The notes under the pieces: generated by a model | The model's input: the letters and a program-made list of their open reading frames with translations, nothing else | Database searches by the model: none | What the model was told of the DNA's origin: nothing | Made by a program: the position numbers and the translations under genes | Assembly (NCBI GenBank): GCA_964017185.1 | Contig: OZ024872.1 | Span: 38,756,188 to 38,820,187 of the forward strand | From: Rugalucina vietnamica | Taxonomy: Eukaryota > Mollusca > Bivalvia > Lucinida > Lucinidae | Length of the DNA: 64,000 nucleotides | Reading direction: 5' to 3' | Shown: one piece after another, positions 1 through 11,749 of the stretch | Layout of the letters: each line of letters starts with the position of its first letter | Numbering within the stretch: the first letter of the stretch is position 1

Positions 1-27
1 AAACAAAAGCGCAGACCAGCTTCGCGG
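1..27 (+). repeat. M1 MITE fragment at window edge
   Basis: AAGCGCAGACCAGCTTCGCGG matches the hairpin arm of the M1 family. The rest is outside the window or lost. Confidence 0.45.
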
Positions 28-29
28 TA

Positions 30-200
30 GCATCACTGAAACGGACACCAAAACAATTAAAGTAGAAAACCACAACAAAAGTCCCGCGAAGGAAATGTCA
101 GTTATATGATATCACTCAGTGGTTTAACCAGGTTTAATGGGATCCCAACCTTGCCCCAGCTTCTGCAGTCGTTCACAATATTTGGATAGTTGTGATCACG
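30..200 (+). repeat. R1 dispersed repeat, decayed fragment
   Basis: The order accaaaacaatt, gaaccacaac-like, GTTTAACCAGGTTT, CTTCTGCAGTCGTTCACAA follows the 3' half of the R1 copies at 7588 and 30246, with many differences. Confidence 0.55.
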
Positions 201-244
201 ATCAAACAAGTAAATGAAGAGTCATTCGTGGTGAGTCAAAGAAA

Positions 245-969
245 ATGAACGCCTTAACGACTGAATGCATACCAAACAAAACTATAAGAATAAGGCCGTC
301 TGATCCACCTTGGATAACCACAACAATTCGCAAACTTATTAGGAAACGCAAACGAGCATACCAGAAAGCAAAACAAGCCGGAACGCAGAGGTTATGGAAT
401 AATTTTTACTTAGGCAAGGTTATAGCGTCTATCCGTCTATCAAAACAGCAATATTATGATAAACTCTCAAATAAATTAAAATCAAAACCATTAACATCTA
501 AGGATTGGTGGTCTACTCTTAAATCCTTCATAAGCCCTTTTTCTAAGTCATCTGTTCCAACGTTGGAGAAGGATGGTATCGTTTATAGTGACGTTACAGA
601 TAAAGCAAACCTGCTCAATGGCGTTTTCCGTGACCAGACTCTGCTGGATGATAGTAATGCTGAAGTACCTAATATTAACTGCAATGTAAATTCTATTCTT
701 TCCAATCTCGTTATTACACCAGAAGAAGTAGAATCAGTTTTAAAGAGTCTTCCACTTGGGAAGGCTGTAGGAACGGATGATATCAATAATCGCACTCTTA
801 GGGAACTTGCTCATGAACTGTCTTACCCAGTATGCTCTCTCATTAATCATTCTTTACGACTTGTATTTGGAAAGATGCGTTAGTCTGCCCCATCCCTAAA
901 GGTGGGAATACAGCTTCTGTCTCTAACTATCGTCCTATTTCCCTTCTCAGTTGCTTAGAAAAGGTTCCA
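245..969 (+). pseudogene. Non-LTR retrotransposon, 5' part of reverse transcriptase (broken)
   Basis: The open segment 245-883 has the linker typical of Jockey/CR1-type elements between endonuclease and RT: PPWITTTIRKLIRKRKRAYQ, then LPLGKAVGTDDINNRTLREL at the start of the RT. It closes at 881-883 because about 10 bases are missing near 868-875. In another frame the next 90 bases give the WKDALVCPIPKGG and NYRPISLLSCLEKV motifs of RT domains 1-2. No endonuclease is visible upstream, so the copy is 5' truncated or its left part lies under the R1 fragment. Translation stops making sense at 970, where an R1 copy is inserted. Confidence 0.8.
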
Positions 970-1388
970 TTGATGATTCATTGACTAGTTAGAGATTCAC
1001 CACGAGGACCGAAGAACTAACTAAATGTTGTGAACCACTGCAGAAGCTGAGGGTGAGGTTAGGTACCTGTAAAACCGGTTTAAGCCCGCCAGTAACTTTG
1101 TGTTACTGATCGTTCCAAGTCGATACTTCTGTAGTGGTTCTTTTTGTTTTATGTCTTGGTGTTTAAAATTTTTTGTGCTGTTGGCGCCTTATGTATGTTT
1201 TCATATTTTTAGTTAAGTTAAGGTAACTGAGTGGCCACCTATTGGGAAAATAGCTGCTCATTCGGCTTACGATATGTTTCATGGTATAAGTACCTGATTG
1301 TTAGTTTGGTTTTTTCCCACCTCGGTTTTTGGAGTGGGAATCTTTTTCTGATTGCGCCTTTTCCTGATCTTTGCCTACTTGTACCTTT
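970..1388 (-). mobile_element. R1 copy inserted in the retrotransposon RT
   Basis: The 419-bp reverse-oriented R1 copy is flanked by TTCCA at 965-969 and 1389-1393. Joining 969 to 1394 restores the RT frame exactly, so the boundaries are secure. Internal landmarks shared with other copies are ACCACTGCAGAAGCTGAGGG, TAAAACCGGTTTAAGCC, GGCCACCTATTGGGAAAATA and TTTTTGGAGTGGGAATC. It has no coding capacity and no clear terminal repeats, so its class is unknown. Confidence 0.75.
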
Positions 1389-1393
1389 TTCCA

Positions 1394-2668
1394 GAAAGAG
1401 TAGTTTTCAAACATCTTTACAATCATTTTCGAGATAATGACATCCTTTCACCTCTCCAATCTGGCTTTGTACCTGGAGATTCCACTACTAATCAACTTAC
1501 GTTTCTCTAATACATTCTGTAAAGCCTTGGACTGAAAAGGAAGTAGGTGTTGTCTTTTGTGATGTCAGTAAGGCATTCAACCGTGTCTGGCATAAGGGAC
1601 TTCTTTGCAAATTGAAAGCCTATCTGGCAGCCTTCTATCTTGGTTCAGCAGCTATCTCTCTGGTAGGAGACAAAGAGTTGCACTACCAGGCACCCATTCT
1701 GACTGGAACTACATTCAAGCGGGAGTACCTCAGGGATCTATTCTTGGTCCACTCTTATTTCTATTATATATAAATGATATCGTTAATGACATTGGTTCAA
1801 ATATAAGACTCTTTGCTGATGATACTAGTCTTTTCCTCGTTGTTGAAAACCCTGACACTGCCGCTGAAACCCTTAATTCTGATCTTGGGCGAAAACTTGG
1901 CTTGTGAAGTTCAATCCAGCAAAAACAGAATCTCTCCTCATCAGTAGAAAAATCATCCAACCAGCGCATCCGCCTCTCTTTATGCAAAACGAGCAAATCC
2001 AAGAAGTAGAAAATCATAAACATTTAGGCATTCACTTTGATAATGATGGAAATTGGCATACACATATAAATTATATCAAAGAAAAAGCATGGAACAGAAT
2101 AAAAATAATGCGCAAGCTTAAATTTCAACTGGATAGGAAATCTTTAGAAACCATTTACATCTCCTTTATAAGACCTATTTTAGATTACGAAATTTGGGAT
2201 AATTGTACGGAGTATGAACAGGAAGACCTGGAAAAGATCCAAAGGGAAGCAGCTAGAACAGCAACAGGAACTACAAAATTAATATCTCTTGAAAATTTAT
2301 ATAGCGAAATTGGTTCGGAAACATTAGATGTCAGAAGGAAAAAACAGAAACTTGTCCTCTTTTACAAAATGGTAAATAACCTTACGCCTAACTATTTAAC
2401 TTCCCTTGTACCTCCAACTGTCTCTGAATCTTCTAGTTATAATCTCAGAAACTCAAATGATATAAGAACAGTCAATGCAAGAACAGCTCAGTAGTTCTCC
2501 TCTTTTTTACCTTCAACTATAAGAGCTTGGAACACTCTCCCAGAACAGATCAGAAACTCGTCTACTATCTCTTCTTTTAAATATCAGCTCAACCAGCCTA
2601 CTAATTGTATACCAAAATTTATTTATGTAGGAGACCGTCATGCACAAATGTTGCATACACGCTTAAGA
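1394..2668 (+). pseudogene. Non-LTR retrotransposon, RT palm and thumb (frameshifted)
   Basis: The frame resumes at 1394 (ERVVFKHLYNHFRDNDILSP). Stops and shifts follow near 1500-1605 and at 1903. Catalytic blocks are still readable: VVFCDVSKAFNRVWH (palm A) near 1552, GVPQGSILGPLLFLLYIND (palm B) near 1720, FADDTSLFL (palm C) near 1810, and KFNPAKTESLLIS from 1904. The later segment to 2494, and FLPSTIRAWNTLPEQIRNS in the frame after its stop, are the usual C-terminal part. The reading is lost at about 2668, where a ~1.9-kb insertion begins. Confidence 0.85.
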
Positions 2669-4555
2669 ATGTTTTAAACCTGGCTAAAATTGACAGGAGC
2701 CTGCGCTTCAAACTCCGGAAAAGATTAGCTGGCTGCGCCTCGAGAACTGAAGACCAATTTAGGCGTACAGATCCGAGGCCACTTTTTATACTTTTATAAT
2801 AAACCTTGCTAAAATTGGCTGAAGCCTGTCTCTTAAACTCCGGCGAAGATTAGCAGGCTGCGACTCTAGACCAGAAGACGGTTTTGAGGCTCATGATCTT
2901 AGGCGCAGTTAAGGGGTTTATTCAGACACGGTATGCACTTTTGCGGTTTTACCCCAAATGTTGGGTAAATTGATTCTATCAGGATTGCCGACACCACGGA
3001 CTTTGCTTTAGAATGTCAATAATGATGACCAAATCTTCATGAAAGTTTGAGGATAAGTCCGAAATTCCTCTTCTAACAAACCAGGCTTAAACTCATAGAA
3101 ATTATATGTATAACCCTTGCTTGTTAATCCCTTAAAAATGACCACACAACAAGGAAATGAAGTTCACAAATCTAGTTTTAATAATCTTTCATTTTATCAT
3201 AAGCATTGTCAAAGCAAACATGTAAACAAAACAACAACAACAATGACAAATTATGCAACCAAAATTACAAAAGTAGAGAGACATTTAATTGCAATTTAAG
3301 TTTCATAATCTATTCATGACTCTTGGAAAGGTTAATTTAGAATTAAGCCAAAAGTAAAATGAATTTCTCAAAAAGCTAAAGACAGAAAATACTAAGTTCT
3401 TGCAATTAATATGTTGACTTAGAATATCTAAGAAAATAAAAGAGGTGCAAAAATAACTAAGTTAAAACATTTTGCAGACTTAGACAATTTTAGAGAAAAT
3501 ATTACTATGTAAAAATGACTAAGTTAAAAAGTTTCGCGGACTTAGAAGAATTCTAAGAAAATGTTCAGAAGTGAAAAAAGTTCTAAGTCCAAAAATAATA
3601 AATAATTAATTAATTAAATCCTATGGAATTTTCACTTTTTAGTCCAGAGAGAATTAAGCGCAGAATAAAATAATCCAAGAAGTGAAGAAAACCCCAAAAC
3701 AGCCCCTTATATACCCAAAAATGCTACCTGTCTTACCTATTACATAAATGGTTACTTCCAGTTTAAAAACAGGTTTTACAGCTTAAGTATGCATAAAATA
3801 CTAAAATTGTTACAAAAGCAATGTTTAATATGACAAAAACTTTCAATACATGTAACAAAAAGCATTTAAAAAGGCCATTTTAAAGTTTATAAATTTGAAC
3901 ACAAATCTGCTTAACCTAGTAATTTTATCTTCCAGTTCCAGAACCAAAAAGTTACACATTTGCCTCCTTAAAATTGCAACTTTAAAGGTGTTAAAGGTGA
4001 CAAGCAAAAAGGTCCCTTAGGTTTACAGAAAACAAGATAAAAGCTGAAGTAAATTTCACATAATCAAAGATTTCCTTGAATGTTATAAAAGTTAAAACAA
4101 TGCCATTATAATAGTATGCTTTAGTAAGTTTCCTCACCAGAAAAAGTCAATTTAATTAGATAATACAGACATTTACTTAAAAAGCACAGGCCCTAAAATT
4201 TCAAGATTCCTTTAAATTGCATCTAAAATATAAAAAGTATGCAAAAGGTTTATAGCCTAATGCTAAGATAACATAAATGTCTATTTTGTTACCAAAAATC
4301 ATGAAAATTGAACAAAAGATAAGTTTGCTGGGACTGAAAAAGTATTTGCGGGACGAGTCACAACAAAGTCTAATTACTGCATACATGAAATTGCTAAAAA
4401 AAACTCAGTCAAAATCAGTCCGATAAATGTTAAAACATCAGGATATGTGCATTATATCAACTACTATCTAAAAAAACTAAATTCGATGCACAAAATACAT
4501 AAAACATGGAGACAAGCAAAAATTACATGGGAAAATGGGAGCCAAGACTCGTCAA
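2669..4555. other. AT-rich insertion inside the retrotransposon
   Basis: This block separates the RT part ending with GDRHAQMLHTRLR from the C-terminal part that resumes near 4560. It starts with two diverged copies of a ~125-bp unit (2676 and 2801). The rest is AT-rich, with a loose repeat around CTAAGTTAAAA and GACTTAGA at 3450-3560. I see no terminal repeats or coding sequence, so its origin is unknown. Confidence 0.5.
2676..2920 (+). repeat. Two diverged tandem copies of a ~125-bp unit
   Basis: AAACCTGGCTAAAATTG at 2676 recurs as AAACCTTGCTAAAATTG at 2801. Each is followed by GAAGATTAGC-like and GGCTGCG-like blocks in the same order. Confidence 0.6.
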
Positions 4556-4559
4556 AACC

Positions 4560-4849
4560 TGAGGTTTACCACAAGAACTAAATGTAGCTCTCTAAACTAC
4601 GATATATTTCTTAGGAAATTAACAGACTCTCCTCTTTGCCGATGTGGCAATATTGAAAACGCAGAACACTATCTATTACATTGCCACTTGTATCGCCAGC
4701 CAAGAAATGTAATGTTAAATTCTATTTCACAACTATGTCATGTACCAGTTGATGTGTTGCTATTTGGTGATTGTTCTCTATCTTATGACACAAACAGTAA
4801 AATATTCCTTTCAGTGCAGAAATTCATCAAAGACTCAAAACGATTCTAA
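4560..4849 (+). pseudogene. Non-LTR retrotransposon, C-terminal segment
   Basis: KCSSLNYDIFLRKLTDSPLC, followed by CRCGNIENAEHYLLHC, is the C-terminal Cys/His segment found after the RT in this type of element. It ends with SVQKFIKDSKRF and a stop at 4849. It is separated from the upstream part by the insertion at about 2669-4555. Confidence 0.75.
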
Positions 4850-5555
4850 CTACATACTGAATACAGTATTCATTCCCTTTTCTTGGAATTTGCCTCGTCT
4901 CTTAATATCTTTCATCTTGTGTTTATTTGGAAAGCACCGGACATGCAACATGTCTTTGCTGTCTACATTGTGCGCCATCTCGGTTGAAAAAAAGAATCTG
5001 ATTATTGACCTTACTACAAACAACTCGAAATCTTTACAATACAACTACTTGGTAAGTTCAATCATGAGATTCTTACACAGACACAATTACGTTACATACA
5101 AGTTACAAATTTGTTTAGGATGTTGAACGGGAAGAATGAATCAATTTTTGCACCTTTAGGCTCCCTGCTCCCACGATCTGTTCCAAAACCAGCCCCATGT
5201 TTCTTCTTTTTTTCCCCATTTTATTTCACCATAATATTCTTACTTATATGTGTTTTTCTCTCTTCTTCATTTTACTATGAATATAGTTTACTCCTTTTTT
5301 TCAATTTTCAATAGTTAAATCCACGTTTTGGTAAAACACTATACACTTATAGTGAATGTGATTTTCGATCTCTAATTTTGAACAATACTCTAAATTATCG
5401 TAGTAAAGACCTGCCAATATTGTATATTCCATATCAGAAACCACGATAGGAAAGGAACTTAAAGGAGCTTAAAGCTTTCGTTCTAATCCTACAATTTGCT
5501 ATTGTATGTATATATGTTTGCATGTCAATTTGAAATGGAGAATAAATATGTTTAA
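4850..5555 (+). other. Probable 3' tail of the non-LTR element
   Basis: Noncoding, T-rich sequence after the C-terminal stop, ending with GGAGAATAAATATG at about 5537-5550, a polyadenylation-like signal. The exact 3' end is not certain. Confidence 0.45.
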
Positions 5556-5807
5556 ACCAAAGAAAATGCGCAATTGCGTAACAAGTAATTTACATCTTTA
5601 AAGTCAATTAAATTACTCAACCTGATTAAGAAAAATCAACGATTCCTGTAGCTTTAAGCTATTAGAAAACCCCATCTATAATTTAATACTAAATGTACGA
5701 GTCTGTTTTGAATAAGGTTCGAGAAACACTATTGAATGGGTATTTAAAGCAAAGTCGCTGTGCAGTGTTTTTCCCTGTGGAAATAGATTTTGATTGAAAA
5801 TTACTAC

Positions 5808-5871
5808 GAAGACATTCCTGTGGTGAGTCTCTTCAGCATAGACATTCCTGTTGTGACTCTCTTCAGCATAG
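5808..5871 (+). repeat. Tandem duplication of ~32 bp
   Basis: GACATTCCTGTGGTGAG...CTCTTCAGCATA is followed at once by GACATTCCTGTTGTGA...CTCTTCAGCATA. Confidence 0.7.
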
Positions 5872-6116
5872 AATATCGTTTACAAATTCTTTCCAATACA
5901 AATTTTGTTTCTTCTAAATGTCGTTGCACTACGGTCGCCATCAGCGGAAGCGCAATATCAAGCGCCTAATTGAAGTCTACACCAGTGGAAAAGGAGTACG
6001 TTTTTACTCCATACCTATTTTCTGCTATCACTGTGTCCTGACAATTAGCCGAAATTGTAAAGTTTGAAAGCCATGCCGTAAACTACAGTATGGAAAGTGG
6101 TCTTAAACGTTTTAAG

Positions 6117-6190
6117 AGATAACTGCACAGCTGATCAGCGCCTTTGTTTTCGCTACATGGATAGCACAATCCATCTACTAATTATATATA
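6117..6190 (+). repeat. M1 MITE fragment
   Basis: CTGCACAGCTGATCAGCGCC, then TTTGTTTTCGCTACATGGAT, are the right hairpin arm and adjoining segment of M1. The other arm is missing. The rest of 5560-6370 holds nothing I recognise. Confidence 0.65.
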
Positions 6191-7587
6191 TATAAAAAAA
6201 CATTCAAACTTCTAGTCTGTTTCTGTGATACTACAGGCTGTACTATAGCACTGAGCAAAGCATATCAAGCACCTATAGTAGTGATTAATAAGCATGAAGT
6301 GGTGGCTCTGTACTGGCATATCTGAAAAATTGTTGACTTTGACTTGGACGTTTAAATATGTCACCAAGTCCTTTCTACAGCTATGTTCAGTTATTAATAT
6401 ACCCCTGCAATATTCAGAAATAAATTGACAACTCTTCTTGTTTTGAATAATCGTCACTGGCAAGAAATGGACAACTTGATGAAATTGTTTATATTATTGG
6501 TTAAGTATGAGGGTTAATATTTAAATAGTATAAAACTTCTTGTAATTTTATTTGTAGCTAATAAAAGAATAACCCTTTTTTAACTAAGGCTGAAAATTGG
6601 ATGTCTTTATGAGCACTATTTACACAATTACACCCTGATTTTCATTCAATGTGCATTTTATAATTTCACGAAAAAGTGGTTGTCAGAATTTATAACTAAA
6701 CACTGGAATGTCATTTTGCAAGAAAAATATTCTTCCAACAGGACGTTTGTACAAAGAATTCTCTTGCTAATGGGTTCTTTCATGGGTAAGCATGTCTTAA
6801 AGCATCGTGGAGTCACCTCTGGCTTTGAATTCTGCTAATACGCGGGTTGGAATTTCGTCATACAGTTGTATGATTTGTTTTCTCGGCACAGAATACCATA
6901 GGGGACTGGAACTTTCACAGAGAAGCATTTAATTGTTAGCCTATCTCTCACAGCCCATCTCCATGATATTTCAAACCTCGTGTATAGGGTTTAAGGCAAG
7001 GGAATCACAAGGACATTCAAAGACAGACGTTCATCTAATATCAAGAATGTCTTTTGCTGATTTAGGATTAATACAAAAAAACATTGCCTTGCATAAATAC
7101 TAATTCTTTTCGCATCCTTTATGGCATGTTAATTTCCATTATATAATCCTATAGAAGATGTTCGGAATACATGTATCATGAAGAGGAAATGTAAGTTATT
7201 GCCTAACAATAGATTTGGCCCACTATGGTATTCTGTGCGGAGGAACAAATCAGGAAACATGAATACAAAGCCAGAGGTGACTTCACAGTGCTTTAAGACA
7301 TGCTTACCTCATCAAGGAACCCATTAGCATTTAGCAAGGTTTCTTTGTACAAATTATTTATTGTTTTATCCTTCGAGCTGTGAGATCCAGATCAGCTTGT
7401 TACAACTGTGCAGTTGATCAGTGTTTTTGACTTACTTTGACTGCATAAATTGTACTGTTCATTTTAAAAGAAAAATTTTGTTGTGACACAGCTGTTTCCA
7501 AAATTTTAGTGGACACTTTATCTAGCCAGCCACATCAAGAAAAAGAGCCTCTGTAAATCTATTATGTGAATCTATAATGTGAAAAGG

Positions 7588-7920
7588 TACAAGTAGGCAA
7601 TGATCAGGAAATGGCGCAATCAGAAAGAAATTCCAGCTTTACTACATATAAAGGTGGGATTTAATGTATATGAAAAAAGAACTAAACTGAAATATGAAAA
7701 CGTACATAAGGCTCAAACAGCACGAAAATTCAACTCCAAAACACAAAACAATTAGAACCACAACAGAAGTATCGCCTTGAAACGATCAATAATATAAAAT
7801 TACTGGGGGTGGGGCTTAAACCAGTTTTGCAGGGCCCTAACCTCATCCTTATCTTCTGCAGTGGTTCACAACATTTAGTTAATTGTTCGGTCCTCGCTGT
7901 GAATCTCTAACTAGTCACTC
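7588..7920 (+). repeat. R1 dispersed repeat
   Basis: Begins GGTACAAGTAGGCAATGATC and contains GAACCACAACAGAAGTATCG, TTAAACCAGTTTTGCAGG and CTTCTGCAGTGGTTCACAAC in the same order as the 30246 copy. Lacks part of the middle found in other copies. Confidence 0.75.
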
Positions 7921-8159
7921 AGCAGTGCAAATTAACTAGCATTAACATGACTTTTTAGTACGATGAGCTTTGTGACAACAGTACAGCATATCCATGTCTT
8001 TGTTTTCATTGGATGGAAAGTACAGTCATTAAAGAGAGACTTTGGTGTGCCATAGCCTTATGCATAGTACAAGTGTACTGTAGACAAAAAACAGATATAT
8101 CTAAATGAGATGTTCATTGTGTGGATTAACCAGATGTAAACAAAAATTATACGATATGT

Positions 8160-8225
8160 TTTAATTTTCGTTATCTGATATAATCACAGTTTTGTCTCCA
8201 TAGGCTCTGTTCTATGGCTATAGGA
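8160..8225 (-). repeat. Short dispersed repeat, shared with 25950-26022
   Basis: In inverted orientation it shares GCCTATGGAGACAAAACTGT and AACGAAAATTA with 25968-26015. Confidence 0.6.
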
Positions 8226-8730
8226 TAAATTACAAATAAAATTACAAACCATTAACAATTGTTTCTTGTGGAATCTTTGAAACTCGAATATCAGCAATTC
8301 TTGTTAAAAAATTGGGATCCATATATTATGTAATCACTTCAGGCATACAACATCAAAAGATCTGTAACTTTTATATACAATGTAATTATTTACCCTCATA
8401 CGTAACAAAATATATAAACAAATTCCTCCAGCTATCTATTTCTTGCCAGTGACGATTGTTTAAAAACAAGCAGAGCTGTCAATTTCTTTCTGAATGTTGC
8501 AGGGTATATTAATTGTGTATAAATAATTGAACGCAGCTGTATAAGTTCACTACAATATGCCCATTTTAACCCAAAAGCAATGCTTAAAATACAAATCTAT
8601 TGAAACAAAAACCTGAATTTAGTATCATAAAATATGGACTACCAGCACACGTAAACTGGAATATTTGACCAACATTTATTTTTCTCAAAATCTGAGGCAT
8701 CGATCAGGCATTTACAATAGAGCAGTCTAA

Positions 8731-8990
8731 AGTCCCGGTCATATGGCCAGATTTACTCACGTATGCAAATTTTGCGTATACGCAAATTTTACTCACGTAA
8801 GCAAATCTGTCCATGTGACCGCAATTTTTCCACTTTTGCGTATACGCAAAAGTTGCGTATATGCAAAATTTGCACTTGGTCTAGACCAAGTGCAAATCTC
8901 AATTTTCGTATACGCAAATTTTGCATATACATGTATGCAAATCTGTCCATGTGACCGGAGAGCAAAATTTGCATACATGAGTATTTATTA
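8731..8990. repeat. Palindrome-dense left end of the Harbinger element
   Basis: A perfect 30-bp palindrome spans 8868-8897 and is centred on GGTCTAGACC. Several TTTGCGTATACGCAAA palindromes surround it. A second internal copy of the end motif, CTGTCCATGTGACCGGAGA, occurs at 8944-8962. Short open frames here are translations of the palindromes, not genes. Confidence 0.75.
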
Positions 8991-9221
8991 ATTTGTGCCA
9001 TATAAATGTTAAAAAGGCATAAATCCAAACTGCAATTATTCCCAAAATGACTTAAAAAAACAATACAACATATCTGACCTAATTAAAATAACACTACTGC
9101 CTTAGAACGTTCAGTAGAAAGCTATTGGAGGCCTAGGGGTTAAAGGAATCTCTTGACAGAACTTTAACTTTGCCCTGGATTCCAGGTGAAATAGTTACAA
9201 ACTCCTGCAAGTGCTTTTCAA

Positions 9222-9494
9222 CTAAAGCTTTACAGACCCTGTGAATGCATTTGAGAGCAGTTCAAGAGCTGTGGATTTTGTCACACCAAATAAATTCCCA
9301 ATAGTTCTGTACTTAGTTGGAGTGGCGAGCCAGTAGACCGTGAGTGCTACTTGCTTCTGCACATCTATTGCAGCACATACAGTATTTTCCATCAGAGAAA
9401 GATCCGGTTCAAGAACCCTGCTGACCTTATTGAAGGTTTGCCTAGTCATTCTGAAGTTTTCCACCCATTGCTCATCTGCAAATGTCTGTAGCAC
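9222..9494 (-). pseudogene. HARBI1-like transposase fragment
   Basis: The protein reads FRMTRQTFNKVSRVLEPDLS, then KQVALTVYWLATPTKYRTIG and NLFGVTKSTALELL. This is the N-terminal helical region of Harbinger transposases/HARBI1 that precedes the DDE nuclease core. The reading runs upstream without a start through YDRIVLQ. The DDE catalytic region is absent: the frame ends after SVKL. So it is a dead fragment inside the TIR element at 8731-10888. Confidence 0.7.
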
Positions 9495-10891
9495 TATCCT
9501 GTCATACCAATCACTTGAGCTTTCTTTTTGCCATTCCTGCTTTTTATGTCCTTACCCAAGAGCTTATCAGACAGAGCTTCCAAGTACCTCTATGGGGTAT
9601 AGATTTCTGGTAGTTCGGCCAACCAAATTTCCATGGCCTTTCATTGGATAAAGGGATCAAAGGTTTACTGTTTCTCCAGGATCATTAGCCCCCAGTATTA
9701 CATCAAAATGCTGGCCCTGCTGAGAGTTTTATCACCATCTGCCACAACAGTAATTAATTTTAACCTGTCTACTGCTACCAGAATCTGTCTTGTAAAGTCA
9801 TAAAGACATGTATGCACTAGTGAAAAACAACATGTTTTGAGATAACTTGTTTAGCAATCAGATCAATCTGTCCATATTTGCTGCCTATATACATGTAATG
9901 TATTCATATTCAGAAGTAAAAATTTATAACTAGAGTCTATTACTGCGGAAGGGAGTGGTTTCTGCTCAGCCCATGCATTTTCTTTGTAAAAGTGCACACT
10001 GACAAAATCTGTCTTCAGTTAAAGGATGATTTAATGGAATTTTAGATACTAAAAATATGATATACTATCTAGGCAACAGTGAAAAAACAAACACACTGAT
10101 CAGTCTGCATGAAGGCAGCACAGCTGACCTATGTCTTGTATTGTCACACATGCAAACAGCAAGTTTTCACATGAAACAATTATTTTCTCTCTGGCAAATT
10201 TTCCAAATATCCTGCATATGAGGCACAAAACTGCTCTCTGAACCTTTCTGCATAATTTTCTCTGTTGTTAGCAATATTTTCCTTGAGACTACTCCATTTT
10301 CCTTGATCTAAAAAAAAATAATTTTTTCTTTGTTTTAGTAGTATTTATTATTAGTGCAGGTTATCTCAAGACATGTTGCTGTTTGCATTTTAACAACATA
10401 TTCAATGTAAAACTTTTCCAAACTGAAATGTTAGGTATTCTTTAGGTAATAAGTCCGGGAAGCATGGCCATAAAACAGCCAGCCTATCTGATCTTAATGA
10501 CTTGCCACATTCCTGACTAACTGCCCTGCTTTGATAAAATTAGATATGGTTCCAAGGGGTCTTTGAAATCCTGACCAATCAGATAATCCATTGCCGAAAG
10601 ACCTGAAATTGTACCTGATAGCTCTGTCTAATGTGCTACTTGCCTTACCCCATAGCAAACCCCAATCCAAGGCAATATGGCATCATTCTACGTCGATCCA
10701 TTCATTTTAACTACTTTTACTGATATAAATTTTACCCAATATAAAATTCACAACTTTACTCTTTGACAATTTTAACTGAACTGACAAGACCTCAAAAGAA
10801 AGCAAAATTAACTTTTACTTAAGTGACCAAAATTTGCATATATGCCAAATTTGCGTAAACGCAAATCCTGGCCATGTGACCGGGGCTTTAA

Positions 10892-11278
10892 TCAAACGCA
10901 CATATTCTCAAGGGGCAAATAATCATCTGTTAAGATGTTATTTAGCGTATTATCTGTTTGAAACTATAAATCATTTACGGGGAGGCTTTTTATGGCGCAA
11001 CATGGCACAACAAAGCTGCAGTAAAAATTAATTAAATATAATGATCCTTTGGAAGTAGTAAAACATTCAAAGGGAGACCAAATTGTATTAGGGGTAATGA
11101 ACCCTCATCAGGGGTATTTTCCAACTGGCATTGAAAGCTAGACATTTGTGTATTTACCTATATTAGGGTATTCTAAATAATATCGGATACCCAAAAGCGC
11201 AAATAATCAAACTACTATTAAGCTTAGATTATAAAATATATCATCTGTTTTAAATGCCCCATGAATGCATTTCGGCAA
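10892..11278. other. No recognised feature
   Basis: AT-rich sequence between the Harbinger element and the microsatellite. No coding signal, terminal repeat or known family was seen. Confidence 0.5.
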
Positions 11279-11281
11279 CAT

Positions 11282-11328
<47 letters not shown>
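11279..11328 (+). repeat. (TTTA)n microsatellite
   Basis: About twelve uninterrupted TTTA units. Confidence 0.95.
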
Positions 11329-11507
11329 TAAACCTTACCTGCAAAGGTAACAATGCGAAGCCATATTGATATGGTATAAAACGTCCTCAGCATGAACCAC
11401 ATGACTATAGAATTCTTGGAAACTTGTCGTTCGCGAGACTATACAATAATGCTTTTTTTCTCTTGGCAGCTTGGCTACCTGTGCTCTTTGACATTATACT
11501 ATCAATA

Positions 11508-11740
11508 GAGCCGCGACAGAGAAAACCGGTCTTCGGGGTTTCCAACCAGGCCTGACACAAACCGGCCTGTGCAGCTACAGAAGAGGGCTAGAAGCTTGAA
11601 ATTTCGCATTTAGGAGACAAAAGAATTATACTATCCGTTAAACGAAAACAAAGACGCTGATCAGCTGTGCAATTACTGCACAGCTGATCTGCGTCTTTGT
11701 TTTCGCATAGGCAAAAATCCGGTTTTCTCACCACGCGGAC
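11508..11740 (-). mobile_element. M1 palindromic MITE, minus orientation
   Basis: GAGCCGCGAC at the left and CACGCGGAC at the right end. The central hairpin around ATCAGCTGTGCAATTACTGC is of the TGTGCAG tip type, with one mismatch. GCTAGAAGCTTGAAATTTCG lies in the long arm. Confidence 0.85.
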
Positions 11741-11749
11741 TACGGATAA

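Larger units (their letters stand above)
6375..8543. repeat. Foldback structure with two nested inverted repeats
   Basis: The outer arms are 6375-6545 and 8364-8543. They share, inverted, CAATCGTCACTGGCAAGAAA-like sequence (CGTCACTGGCAAGAAAT at 6451), GTATGAGGGT and a CTGCAA-ATTCAGAAA block. The inner arms are 6746-6905 and 7221-7351, sharing GGTAAGCATGTCTTAAAGCA, GTCACCTCTGGCTTTG and CACAGAATACCATA. An R1 copy (7588-7920) sits in the loop. No transposase is seen. Confidence 0.7.
8731..10888. mobile_element. PIF/Harbinger-type DNA transposon (decayed)
   Basis: The ends are inverted copies: AGTCCCGGTCATATGGCCAG at 8731, and the reverse complement of CTGGCCATGTGACCGGGGCT at 10868-10887. TAA lies at 8728-8730 and at 10889-10891, the 3-bp TWA target typical of this superfamily. 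The left 250 bp are unusually rich in small palindromes built from TGCGTATACGCAA. A transposase fragment lies inside on the minus strand. Length is 2158 bp. Confidence 0.75.

Noticed and set aside
8743-9028. Overlapping open frames at the Harbinger left end
   Set aside because: Frames on both strands give near-identical peptides because the DNA is palindromic; there is no protein family resemblance.
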